64,000 bases of DNA, from assembly GCA_029931535.1 (NCBI GenBank), contig JAQPZY010001346.1:2108001-2172000 (forward strand), read 5' to 3'. Source of the stretch: Margaritifera margaritifera (taxonomy: Eukaryota; Mollusca; Bivalvia; Unionida; Margaritiferidae). Of the stretch, positions 1 to 10,284 are shown piece by piece. The translations under genes and the position numbers were made by a program. Numbering within the stretch: position 1 is the first letter of the stretch; each line of letters begins with the position of its first letter. The notes beneath the pieces were generated by a model. It ran no database searches. It saw nothing but the letters and a program-made list of their open reading frames with translations, and was not told where the DNA came from.

Positions 1-274
1 ATCATCTGAAAAGGCATGACCACAGTTTGCACAAACTACTATTTCCTTCTCAAAAAAAGACTGGTCCACCTTGGCTCCACACTTTTTGCAAAAGTTTTTG
101 CCTTTTTGTAGTTCTGCACCACAAATGCTTCCATTTTTTTTCTTTCCTGTGCACAGCACTATCTTTCGGGTGCTGACAACTTCTTGCCCACAAAATGAAC
201 AAAAATCACAATCCTCCTCCAATGGATTTTGACAAAACCTGCACTTCATGTTCTGGTATCTTCATGTCCTTATT
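1..274 (-). CDS. RNF213: RNF213-like N-terminal exon (double zinc ribbon), runs off the left edge
   Basis: An open frame runs from ATG at 249..247 to the window edge (83 codons, no stop). It has cysteine pairs MKCRFC, CDFCSFCG, an isolated SICG, NFCKKCG and VVCANCG, the pattern of a double zinc ribbon. Vertebrate RNF213 also starts with a short CxxC...FCxxCG ribbon. A neighbouring RNF213-like 3' end lies on the same strand, so this is read as the first coding exon of a second RNF213-like gene (giant AAA+ E3 ubiquitin ligase linked to lipid droplets and antimicrobial ubiquitylation). A good 3' splice site (pyrimidine tract plus CCCCAG) ends at 275, so the exon probably begins at 274 with a 25-nt 5' UTR and the true first exon is non-coding. 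An in-frame TGA upstream of 249 supports this start. Zinc ribbons of this kind also occur in other proteins; the RNF213 assignment is an inference. Confidence 0.62.
206..265 (-). promoter_or_regulatory. Short upstream ORF overlapping the RNF213-like start codon
   Basis: Within the putative exon an ATG at 265..263 precedes the main start by 16 nt in another frame. It opens 19 codons and ends in TGA at 208..206, inside the main coding frame. Such an overlapping uORF could lower initiation at the main ATG. This is read directly from sequence; the regulatory effect is inferred. Confidence 0.4.
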
Positions 275-559
275 CTGGGGAGAAAATAATTAAAGGACTT
301 TAAAAGTCATAGGAATGAAAATGTCTATCATATAATAGAAAGGATAATTCTTACTTGTAGCTAATTGTTTGATAATGAATCTTAATCTAATGCCATCCTG
401 AAAAATTTACTAATAATAGCCATATACCAGACATAAATTTTCAATCCAAAGATACATATACATGTACATGTTGCAAAAAGCATCCATATATAGCAATGCC
501 AGTTACACTTACATATGATATAACTGGCAGTAATTGAGGCCACATATTATTAATGCAAC
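250..559. other. Upstream region of the left gene, no further feature seen
   Basis: Apart from the splice acceptor at about 275-290 and the short leader, this AT-rich stretch shows no open frame of note, no clear TATA box and no recognisable repeat. Confidence 0.4.
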
Positions 560-690
560 AAGAGTCCCTTGAAGGGACTGGTGCTATACTAATCAAAAAG
601 AATCCATGAATCAACAAGAAGTCTGTTTCTTCCCTCCTTTTATTCTTTTTAACTGCTGAGTATTGAAATCATCTCCGACATTCTTGAGAC
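560..690 (+). mobile_element. Head fragment of a pearl-like (Helentron/HINE-type) element
   Basis: It begins with the perfect palindrome AGTCCCTTGAAGGGACT (563-579), followed by the conserved head block (element name space: tgctatact..., then a pyrimidine-rich stretch and tttaactgctgagt). The same head starts the copies at 7376, 18072 and 43235. The tandem-repeat core and tail hairpin are missing. Confidence 0.7.
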
Positions 691-844
691 ACTCCAACAC
701 ACCACATGTGTTCACAAAATATTTTATTCTAATATGTTTGAGTTACTATGTTCATAAGTGCAATGAAAAAATCGTTGCCATGGCCTTTTGACTTTGACCC
801 TGATATCATGGAGAGAAGATCACTAAACTCATTATTAGACAATG

Positions 845-1205
845 TCAAACAAAGTATGTAATTTTTGGGGGTGGGGTGAGGTGTAAAACTAACTTTATTG
901 ATGTAATACTTACCTGTTCCTACTGCGTAGATGGAAAATACACTCGACCATGTGATGATAATTCATCCTCCCATAGGGTGACTCCACAATGTTTTGAACT
1001 CCAACCCAAAGCTTCTGGCCCATGTGCCCTAGTCTTCATTCCTTTTTAAAACTTAGCCTTTTGCTAATGAAACATCAGTACAAGGCAGGAGTAGGGAATC
1101 TGGCAAAAGCAACAGGTAAGTATTACATTATTAAAATTAGTTCACCCCACACACACACACATTTTAATATCAGTAATACATAACCTGTTGCTATTGCGTA
1201 GCTGA
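845..1205 (-). repeat. DIRS 3' inverted terminal repeat and internal complementary region
   Basis: 845-1060 matches the left end of the DIRS copy at 34847-35060 (shared blocks around tgtaatttttgggggtggg and catcctcccatagggtga). 1095-1205 contains caacaggtaagtattacat followed by cagtaatacataacctgttg, which recurs at 35100-35190 and, inverted, at 38866-38905 and 41229-41270. DIRS elements carry inverted terminal repeats plus an internal complementary region near the 3' end, which fits this layout; the exact borders are inferred. Confidence 0.65.
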
Positions 1206-1669
1206 ATTTGTTCATTCAATGGGTGGCTCAAGATCGACCAACTGGTGAAGAAAAACAAAAAGGAATACTGACCCTCACTGCAGTAGTGTAGATTACTGCC
1301 AGATGGTATCGACACTGACCACTTTTGTGCTACGACTATCGGCCCTAAAGCAAAAATGCCTTCACTTTGGTGAGCTATTGTGTGTGCTACAAGGTGGAGA
1401 CAGTCACATGGGATTACTAAAATGTAGCTTTTATCACATCCTCCAGAGACAAACGAGTTAGATAGACCCATAAGGTAGCAATGGCTTGAACATCATGGGC
1501 TTTAATTTTCATGAATCAAAGGTCCCTATCAATAAGGGACTGATAAGCTCTCTTGACAGTTATGGTAATCCACCTCAAAAGGGTGGAAGCCAAAATATCA
1601 ACTGACCCCTTAAGGGGGAGGAAAAGGTGCTTCCTGCCCTTTCTTCTCCCTTTAGAAGCTGCCAAATAA

Positions 1670-2110
1670 ATCTAAAGCCCTAATTGGACATAAAAGTCTA
1701 TCCTGATCATCCCCAGCAGAGATACAACTGTGACTGGGAATTTCAATCGGGAGTGCAGCAACCAATGGAATCTTGTTTTTTTTCTAAAAACAACCAGTTG
1801 GCAAAGGAGAGAAACCGACTCATAATTTCCATTGAACCTTACACAGATAAGCACAAAAGTTCATAGGGCATTTGAGTTAGAGACCACAAGACACACAAGA
1901 GATTCCATCCAGGCATTAGAGAGTAAGACACCAATCTTTGCTGCTCAAAATATCTGGTAAAGTCTGCTATACAAGAGGCCAAACAAATGGCCAGCACCTT
2001 CAAAAATTTAAGTGTGTTGGATAGGGATGCCCCATTGTCCTTGATTGTAGAAATCCAGCATTGTCTCTCTTCATAAAGGAAGAGAAGAAAATCAGCCACT
2101 GCACTCATAG
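1670..2110 (-). pseudogene. DIRS tyrosine recombinase remnant
   Basis: The frame at 2108..1839 begins SAVADFLLFLYEER and continues WISTIKDN..LSNTLKFL, then ends near MPGWNLLCVLWSLTQMPYEL. This is the N-terminal SAM-like half of DIRS tyrosine recombinases (VxDFLLFLxEE, STIKGYRSAL, PxWDLxxVLxxL). The frame at 1854..1672 may be the start of the catalytic half; the R-H-R-Y residues cannot be assembled, so it is inactive. Confidence 0.7.
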
Positions 2111-2399
2111 AAGGACAGCTAAGATTAATACGTTCCTATTCCACCAATCACAAAAGATTCTGCACATGGCATCATAGACCTTGGATATAGATCTTCTCCA
2201 AGACTGAACAATGCACTTGGCGACTTTATTCAAAAACTTGTGCTGGCAGAGGGATCATTTGAGATCAACCAGGCATGAAGGAGAAGAATCTGTGGGCTGT
2301 TGCATGGGAGAGAGCCCCTGTACTGTGACTTAAGGTCCCTCATCTGGGATTATGTCCTGGGTTGGTCTACCAGCAGGTCAAGAAGATCACTGAACCATG

Positions 2400-3060
2400 A
2401 TCATTGGGGCCACAGAGGAGCTACCAATATGAACTAAGCAGTGGAGGTCCTTACTTTTTGACGTACTTGTTGGATAAACCATAAAGGGTAGGAAGGAGTA
2501 AGCAAACATACAATTCCACTTCAGACTAAAGCATCCACTTCCCAGGTCCTCTGGTCAGGGACTGGGGAAACGTAAAAGCAGAGCTTGTTGTTTAGCCATG
2601 TTGCAAACAAGTACACCAAGAGTCTCCCCCAATATCTGAACAATGAATCTGCTACAGATTGGTGCAGTGACCATTCCATGAGTACTATCTAGCCAATCCT
2701 GAACAGACCGTCGGCCAAACTATTTTTTTTTCCAGGAATGTGGTGAACTCAGAGAGTAATCCCTTCAGAAGTTGCACATCAAAGAAGTATTCCAAACCTC
2801 CACACTGAGAGAAGGGACATGTGTACCTCATTGTCAAGTGAGGTAAACTACCACTGATTGTGCAGTATGGAGAAGAGACAATCATGTAGCAACCTCTTAT
2901 TTTGTTGACGCATCCCTGAAGGGCTAAGAATACTGCCCTAATTTCCAAATTATTGATCGGAAGGGTAGATACATACCCTGAAAAATAAGTCCTTCCAGCT
3001 CCTGATGAGCACCCCACCTGGAATCTGATGCATCTGCCAACAGACAGATGCAAGGAACCA
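2400..3060 (-). pseudogene. DIRS RNase H and downstream pol remnant
   Basis: Minus-strand frames show LLADASDSRWGAHQ at 3050-3009 (RNase H first aspartate in the DAS motif) and, after a frameshift, INNLEIRAVFLALQ near 2960-2920 (second RNase H block). Further on, frames read DSLFRYWG, LLVYLFATWLNNKL, FYVSPVPD and LVAPLWPQ, the region that follows RNase H in DIRS pol. Several frameshifts and stops interrupt it. Confidence 0.75.
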
Positions 3061-3064
3061 GTGT

Positions 3065-3830
3065 TGCTGGTCTCTCAAATCCTGAGAAGCCACAGTGGGA
3101 ATGAATCCTCCTAAGATGGTCTCTGACTTCTGGTGAGCAGCCCTCAGAAGATTCTTACCATGTTCCAGTAAGACCTTGGATGTGTTCAGAGCAACATCCC
3201 AGCAGAGGTGTAGAAGCTCAACTGATAAAACCAGGAGCAAGGTTAATGCATGCCTATATGTTTTTGCCAATGCTTCCAATAAATGTTGAAGGGCAGTTGG
3301 TGATAGAGATTCCTTATCCATTTAAATGAAAGCAGCTGCCAAAAAGAGGTTGGCATGCAAAAGTATGGTTACTAATGACCTAGCCCTTAGTTCTAAGGCC
3401 TCCAGTGGTTTAACTGGAAGGCAAGCCCAGTTCACCATGGAAATACCCACTTATGCTGCTCTGGCATCCAAGGTGAGAGGTTTAAGGGGTCAGGAAGGGG
3501 TGTCAACCCTATAACTAGCTGCAGAGTCCAAGGGCCTCAACATGAATGGGGCGAGGGGTAGACCACCCATTACATTGTCTAGCCAACTCCTGTCCCTTAC
3601 TAAACCTTTAAGAAAGCTCCTTAATCATAGTTGAGTGAGAGAGTAACAAGAGATCTGGTCCAGAGGTAGAGAGACAAGCTGGAGAGACAATTTTAGCGCA
3701 ATGAGGACCTGAAGGCTTAGGACACAGATCATGTCGCAAAAGATAGTTGATCTTGTTAACTGCTTCATCAAAAGCACAGATCTTTCCTCCTCTGCTGCTT
3801 TAAATACCTGTACAAAATAATCAGTTATGA
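3065..3830 (-). pseudogene. DIRS gag-like remnant
   Basis: Two open stretches, about 3800-3610 (starting AFDEAVNKINYLLRHDL) and 3321-3065 (LSPTALQHLLEALAKTYRHA ..., ending QQHWFLAS), resemble the central and C-terminal parts of DIRS gag. The second runs directly into RNase H at about 3060, so the whole RT has been deleted here. The gag N-terminal zinc-binding block seen at 40247 is absent. Confidence 0.55.
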
Positions 3831-4306
3831 ATTTATTTTAATACATTTCTTTTGATATGGTACAATATTGGTCATATACTTAAAAAATGTAAAATTTTAA
3901 GCAAGAATCAACCGACAGTAACTTAATTTTTATTGTTACAGACCTTGATGAGGTTTTTTATCTCCAACATGAGTGTTTTCTTCTTGCTAGATAAATTCTT
4001 TAAATTACCGTCTAAAATATGAATTGATCTTTCCTCTTTCTGATCATTCTTTCATTCTATTATTTATTGAGAAAAAGAATAAAGATATATGAAATCTGCA
4101 ATGTTAAAACTGAATTTAAATACAATATAAATGGATACAAAACATGTCAAGAATTATTGGCATAATTACAATGTCTTCATAATCAAAATGTATCAGATTT
4201 TTTTCAATGCAATAGAAAGCAATATAAATGAAATGTGAGTATCACATCTGTGGAACTTGGCAGAATTTTCCTTATCCCTATTTATCCACCAAGCAATCCA
4301 TCTACT
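3831..4306. other. No feature seen
   Basis: AT-rich sequence between the DIRS remnant and the MITE at 4309; no convincing frame or repeat. Confidence 0.4.
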
Positions 4307-4308
4307 TA

Positions 4309-4567
4309 CCGTATATACTCACATATAAGCCAAATAATCTAGAAATAAATAAAAACCTGCAAGTAGGGAGGTCGGCTTATTTGTGGGCCAAGGTCTATTA
4401 CAGCTGTACTAACATGATATAAGCCATTAACCAGGTCACCTTAGTACACGAGGACCAGGGGGTTCAGGTTAAAAGGATATATATGTCATCTCACTTTCTA
4501 ATGTTTTTACCTATTCAGTTTGGGGGTCGGCTTACAAGCAAATGGACTTATAGGCGAGAATATACAG
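4309..4567. mobile_element. 259-bp MITE with inverted ends and TA duplication
   Basis: The ends CCGTATATACTC and GAATATACAG are inverted copies and extend inward (ACATATAAGCC versus GGACTTATAGGCG). TA flanks both sides (4307-4308, 4568-4569). It has no coding capacity. The TA duplication points to the Tc1/mariner group as mobiliser. Confidence 0.65.
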
Positions 4568-4569
4568 TA

Positions 4570-5800
4570 TGTATCTAACCTATTTTTTTAGTATTCCATA
4601 AATACATGAAGAGTTTTATTAGGCAGTCAGATGTTTATATGCATTTCATACATTTTTGGGGACAAACAATATGATACCATGATACCACAGAATGTCAAGG
4701 TCAAAATATTTATGCAGCATGTGACATTTACTGTACTAAAATTACCATCAACAGATGATGATAATAATAATAATTCATTTACTTGGTATTCAATTGGATT
4801 TCATGTCAAGTAGCGGTGTGAAACTAAAAGGAGTGTTTTTGAAACCATAGTTTTAAAAGAGTGTTTTGAAGCCAGGAGTGTTTTTAAACACCTACACTAG
4901 GGTGTTCATTAGGCAGGATTTTACTGTATACTTAAGCCGGTGTCGGACTGTCTGCTGTGCTTGCTCACTCACTATACAAACAACTGGTAAGGCCTAATGC
5001 AACAACTGCTTACATTGTTGGCTATCTAATCCAATCAGGCACATCAAATCATGTGTAAATTTGACCAAAAAAAATTTTGTCCCACAGATGAATTTTTACT
5101 TCGTTTAACATAAACTTTCTCAACCTTACACAGTGTTGACATCATTCTAAGCAATCTCAATCAAGACAGCCAATACATCAGATGCAAATTTTCCTTGTTT
5201 ATTTGCTTTCAACTGAACTCTTGCGTGACTTCTTGCCAAGTCTCATGGGCAAAATGTTGACCACTTTTTATACCACTTACTGGCAATCAGTGCACCTCAT
5301 GGATTTTCGACAAATTCCAACTCCAATATACTTCAATAGAGTGACTGATCATAAAAATAGGGAAATTGCCAGAAAATGGAAAATCAAACTATGTCAAAAG
5401 CATTATGATACCTTTATGTTATTATCTGCACAAGTCCAGTACAAGAAAGTGCTCTAAAATGAGTTTATGCTTAGAAGAGAAACTTGGGAATATTTCTGCC
5501 AATAATCAGTCATCTCAGTCTAGCTGCCAATAAGGAACACTATGATGATGTGGGATGTGATCATAACGTCATATGGTAAACAAGGTACATGTATGTATAA
5601 TGTTGGTTACTATAGTAATGTACTTGTGAATAATCCAAACATCACTTGGCCATTTTTACAAGTCAAGAAATAACCTTGGATGTAGTTGTAGGAATACACA
5701 TATATTTGATGGATTTATTGATTAGCCTCCAGTACAGTGCCACACATATGTTGCAACAGAAAAGGCCAACAATGTTCCAATTGTGACTTTGTCTCCTTCC
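4570..5800. other. No firmly supported feature
   Basis: Contains one isolated 91-codon frame (5182-5457, plus) with no recognised domain, no family resemblance and no splice context; treated as chance. An aataataataat microsatellite lies near 4760. Confidence 0.35.
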
Positions 5801-6042
5801 ACCATGGTGGCTGACTGGTCTAAAGCGCTCATATTTACAGATCACTGACATCTCACCTCTGTCTGTGTAGGTTCAAGTCTCAGGCTCAGCCAACTTGAGT
5901 ATGTGAGAAAGATTGCCAGTAGCTTCCTGTGGGTTGGTGGTTCTTCCTGGGGTCTTCCCAGATTCTTCCTCCACCAGATATACTGGCCGCCATGTATAGC
6001 CTATCATGTGCTGAAAAATGGCATTAAATCCATAAAACCAAA
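5801..6042 (+). mobile_element. tRNA-derived SINE, copy 1
   Basis: The head contains polymerase III boxes: A box TGGCTGACTGG near 5806 and B box GGTTCAAGTCT near 5870. The body (ctcagccaac..., cttcctccaccagatatactgg, gctgaaaaatggc) matches the second copy at 7572-7819. The tail is degenerate and no target duplication was identified. Confidence 0.75.
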
Positions 6043-6045
6043 CCT

Positions 6046-6497
6046 TCCACCACCATATTGGGCCATGTAAACAAAGTAGTTCCGAATATGGTTTTGTCAC
6101 TGGCAGCATTCTCGACTTGACATAAAAGGCCAGAATGTTCCCATTCACTTGCAAGGTGTTTTTCCGATCATTGGCAGAAAGGCCCAAGTGTGGTCAGGTT
6201 GACCTTACTGGTTTCCAGCTAACACATTTCTGCAATGCTTCTGTAAGGTTGTAATTTGGTTACATGTGGAAATAATGTCAAGGCAATGCTGCCAAAATAT
6301 TGTACATGCACATAATCTTAACTGTCCTCAAAGTTAAAGTATACAAAATTTATAAACAACTCTTATATGCAATGAATATAACAGTTTCCACAGCAAATGT
6401 CATTTATACTTGGAAAATATGTTATGTTTTTACAGTGGTGTACTGATGTGTTAAGCATACAAATCTGAGGGGGAACCATCACTGTTTCATACTTTTT
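6046..6497. other. No feature seen
   Basis: AT-rich spacer between the SINE and the inverted-repeat element; nothing recognised. Confidence 0.35.
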
Positions 6498-6845
6498 CTC
6501 AACTGAAATATAATCTTTATCATAATGAAACATTTTTTTTTCAACAGCTCTAGATGTGACAGTTCAAAACAATTCAGTGTTATTACAAAAAGAAATAACT
6601 GACTGAAGTTTGCAGCTTGTGTCAGAAGTATTTCATTTGTCAACTTCTATGATTACAAACATTAGGTGTGATCCTTGCCTTATCAAATTTTACGAAACTA
6701 CCAACCAAAGTTTGTAGCTTGTACCAGCAGGACTGCACAGTGGCTGAAATATGTGCTGTTTTCAATTGTTTTGAACTGTCACATCAAGAGTTATAGAAAA
6801 AAAAATGTATCATTATGATAGAGATCATTTTTCAGTTGATTGTGC
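6498..6845. mobile_element. Inverted-repeat MITE, about 350 bp
   Basis: Arms of about 75 bp read outside-in as tcaactgaaa..tatcataatga..catttttttt..gatgtgacagttcaaaacaatt and recur inverted at 6770-6845. Noncoding. Target duplication not determined. Confidence 0.6.
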
Positions 6846-7375
6846 TCCAGAGGCTGTCTTGCACATGTAAACACTTTGTGAGGTGGCACCATTTTCAAAC
6901 AAAGAAAAGTATCTGCTGAAATTCTCTATAGATTGAATGATATAAATTCTCGGTATATTTATGTGGTCTTTATCTGACTCATGAGAATACAGATAAAAAA
7001 AAAGTTATATGCATATGCTGTAAAAGGGCATTTTGCCATGGGACAATGCCTTGATTGAAAGAGTTTTGAAATGTGCAGGTGTTTAAATCATGGGCATAAG
7101 ATTTATTGTTCTTGACCAGAATGAAAAAAAAAATCATGTCATAAAATAAAATGATATCAAATAAAAGAGACAGAAAGGAAAATAAAATCTTTCATGTTTT
7201 AGAAACATGTATGCATGCTGATATGTATAAATGTAATACAAAATCGGCACACACAGAAAGATAATTTAAATTTGGTAATTAGAAATATAATTGTGCCATG
7301 ATAATCTAAAAAATGATAAAAATGGAATTAAACAATAATTGCAAGTTACAATTCTGATAGTGCTAGGTGAGAAAA
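6846..7375. other. No feature seen
   Basis: AT-rich spacer, homopolymer runs only. Confidence 0.35.
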
Positions 7376-7571
7376 CAAGAGTCCATGGAAGGGACTGATG
7401 CTCTAGCAGCTGAAAAGAATTTCCAGGAATTCACGATATGAACATTTCTTCCTTTTAACTGTAGAGTGTTGAAACCATTTTTGATATTTTTCAGCAATAA
7501 CTAGATTTTCAAATTAGCTGCTTTCGTAGACACACTGGATGTCCACTTGTCACCATTTTCATTTAGGACCA

Positions 7572-7819
7572 GGGGTCCCGGGTAGCCAAGTGATCTAAGA
7601 TGCTCACCTTTACAGATCACTGAAATCTCACCTCTGTCCATGTGGGTTAAAGTCTCAGGCTCAGCCAACGTGGGTATGTGAGAAAGCTTACCAGTAGCTT
7701 CCCGTGTGTCAGTGGTTCTTCCTGGGTTATTCCCAGATTCTTCCTCCACTACATATACTGGCCACCATGTATAGCCCATCATGTGCTGAAAAATGGTGTC
7801 AAACCCGCAACAACAACAA
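7572..7819 (+). mobile_element. tRNA-derived SINE, copy 2, with 12-bp target duplication
   Basis: A box TAGCCAAGTGA near 7583, B box GGTTAAAGTCT near 7646, body shared with the copy at 5801, and an (AAC)n 3' tail ending at 7819. It is flanked by the 12-bp direct repeat CATTTAGGACCA (7560-7571 and 7820-7831), the mark of target-primed insertion. The target is a repeat unit of the pearl-like element, so the SINE arrived later. Confidence 0.85.
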
Positions 7820-9206
7820 CATTTAGGACCAACTAGACATCATAAGAAGTCCTCTGATGTAAACTTCATGTCAATATGACTTTCTGTTCAGAAGGAGTAG
7901 CCATAACAAGATTTTCAAGATGGCCTCTGTGGTGGCCATATTGGACTTCAGATTGGCACCGTTTTCATTTAGGACGATAACAGGACTTTCAAGATGGCCA
8001 TTGTAGCAGGCATACTGAATGTCTGAATGGCACCATTAGGACCAACTAGACATCATAAGAAGTTGTTCAGTAAAAACACCATGTTGATATAACCATCCAT
8101 TTAGGAGGAGTAGTGATAACAATACTTCCAAGATGGCTACTGTTGTGGCCATACTGGACATCAGATCAACACCATTTTCATTCTGGACCAGTTATAGATC
8201 ATAAAAAGTCTTCTGGTGAAATCTCCATGGCAATATAACTTTTATTCAGTAGGATTAGCAATAACAAGATTTTCAAGATGGCCACTGTGGCAGCCATATT
8301 GTACATCAGATTAGCACTATTTTCATTTAGGACCAATTAGACATCATAAGAAGTATTCTGGTGAAACTCCCATGTCAATATGACTTTCCATTCAGGAGGA
8401 ATAGTGATAACAAGATTTTCAAGACGGACATTGTGGTAACCTTATTGGACATCAGATCGGCACCATTTTCATTTAGGACGAACCAGACATCATAAGAAGT
8501 CTTTCAGTGAAAACCTCATGTTGATATGACCATCCATTCAGGAGTACTGATAAGAAGATCTTCAAGATGGCCACTGAGGTGGCCATAGTGGTTGTCCGAG
8601 CAGCACCATTTTTATTTAAAACCAACTAGGCCATGACATGAATGTGATATTTTCAAGATGGACATCAAATTGATACCATTTTCATTCTGGACCAATTATA
8701 CACCTTAAAGTCTTCTGGTAAAATCCCGATTGCAATATTACTTTTCATTCAGTAGAATTAGAAATAACAAGATTTTCAAGATGGCCACTGTGATAGTCAT
8801 ATTGGACGTCAGATTGACACCATTTTCATTTAGGACCAATTAGACATAATTAAGAAGTCTTCTGATGAAAACCCCATTGCAATATTAAATTTCGTTCAGG
8901 AGAAGTAGCCATAACAAGATTTTAAAGATGGCCACTGTGATGGCAATATTGGACATCAGGTCGGCACCATTTTCATTTAGGACCAACTAGACATCATAAG
9001 AAGACATTAAGTGAAAACCTCATTTAGAAGGAGTAGCAATAACAAGGTTTTCAAGATGGCCACTATGGTGGTCATACTGGATGTCCGAGCAGCACCATTT
9101 TGATTTAGACCAACTAGACTATGAGATGAATGTGTGTAAATGTCATGGCAATCCTCCAATTAGTTTAGTACAGATGGATGAACGATGGACAACAGACCAT
9201 CCCAAA

Positions 9207-9235
9207 AGCTCTTCTGGTCATAGATCAGAAGAGCT
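9207..9235 (+). repeat. 3' terminal hairpin of the pearl-like element
   Basis: AGCTCTTCTG and CAGAAGAGCT pair perfectly around a nine-base loop, about five bases before the end. Related tails occur at about 11555-11592, 44855-44885 and 47327-47355. A hairpin just inside the 3' end is typical of Helitron-like elements. Confidence 0.75.
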
Positions 9236-9240
9236 AAAAA

Positions 9241-9556
9241 TGAACTATAAGTTTCTTGCTAGTGATATTGTGGAAGTGTGTTTACATTTTTATTTCAGAA
9301 TATGAAATATGCTAGTAGATACTGAAATCAGCCTGATTTTGTGCTAGCTGAAAATATTACAACTATTAAAAAAATGCTACATGTAGTATTAAAAAAAGTT
9401 AATTCTAAGCCCAGAATAAAATGTTTAAAACTGAAAGTAAATTATAATTCAATATTCAGTAAATATGTGTATAATAAAATTAATCAATTATTTGCATAAA
9501 GTTAGTCCCTTTTGTCATTATTTCAATCCCAAAATAAATAAAACCTTCCTCACCAT
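9241..9556. other. No feature seen
   Basis: AT-rich spacer between repeats. Confidence 0.35.
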
Positions 9557-9914
9557 AGGGGTGACCTTAACTGGTTACTAGAAAGACCGAAATACTCTCA
9601 AAACCAAAATACACCGAAATACAAATTTTTACCAAAATACTCATGAAGATAAATGTATTATGGTTTGTATTTGTCCACTACAACTGAGTGATGTCATTTA
9701 CATGATTTGTGCTCTATTAGGTAAAAAGTACATAATTCATATCAAAATCATTTAAATCAAAGCTTATTTTGCCTCTCATTAATAGTCAAACAAATACAAA
9801 TTATAACGCATTCATCTTCATGCGTGTCTTGGTTAAAAAAATATGTGCATTCCGGTGTGTATTAAGTTTTTTAAGTGTATTTCAATGTTTCTAGTAACCC
9901 AACTTTAACCTCAA
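9557..9914. mobile_element. Inverted-repeat MITE, about 360 bp
   Basis: Left end GGTTACTAGAAAGACCGAAA (from 9573) and right end (to 9899) are inverted copies; homology runs about 70 bp inward (aaatacaccgaaatac). Outer pieces gaccttaact and aactttaacc are also roughly inverted, so the exact termini are uncertain. Confidence 0.6.
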
Positions 9915-10284
9915 AAATAGGTTACACTACCAACTGTCAAACACTTTACGTTGCATCTCGGCCAACTACCACAAACCTTTAATGTTTCCATTGCCAGATA
10001 CACTGTTTTCAAATAGATATTAACTACCATCTTACAACTTTTATCTCCTTTCAAGACTTTGGCCACTGCAAGCACCAACAGACATAGATGGAAATCTGCA
10101 GTAATGAAAAATTTTAGGCATATTTTTTAATTCTTTTGTGACAAAAAAGTGCACCCAGGGGGACACACAGGGTCAAGATTTGGGGGACATGGGACAAAAA
10201 ACTGCAGAAAACCACGAGCCTGCACTCAATGCTAAAAAAAAGTCATTTTCAGTTAGGGCAAAGTAAACACCGGTAAGAACTCTT
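9915..10284. other. No feature seen
   Basis: Spacer with a G-rich block at about 10150-10200 (gggggacac); nothing else recognised. Confidence 0.3.

Larger units (their letters stand above)
845..3830 (-). mobile_element. DIRS-type retrotransposon, decayed and internally deleted
   Basis: On the minus strand the order is gag fragment (about 3830-3065), RNase H and following region (3060-2400), tyrosine recombinase (2110-1670), then inverted-repeat end sequence (1205-845). This order, with a tyrosine recombinase instead of an integrase, is diagnostic of DIRS elements. The reverse transcriptase between gag and RNase H is missing. The end sequence is shared with the element at 34847-38895. The 5' end (right side) is not found, so the copy is truncated there. 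Many stops and frameshifts show it is dead. Confidence 0.82.
7376..9240 (+). mobile_element. Pearl-like (Helentron/HINE-type) element with tandem core
   Basis: Begins with a mutated head palindrome (AGTCCATGGAAGGGACT at 7379-7395), then the head block, a core of about nine degenerate repeats of about 146-150 bp (each with acaagattttcaagatggcc, ggcaccattttcatttagga, ccaactagacatcataagaa), and a tail ending in a hairpin at 9207-9235. Terminal palindromes around a tandem core match the published description of pearl elements in bivalves and the HINE group of non-autonomous Helentrons. A SINE interrupts it at 7572. Noncoding; the frames inside are chance. Confidence 0.72.

Noticed and set aside
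5182..5457. 91-codon plus-strand ORF
   Set aside because: No domain, codon signal or splice context; consistent with chance in AT-rich DNA.
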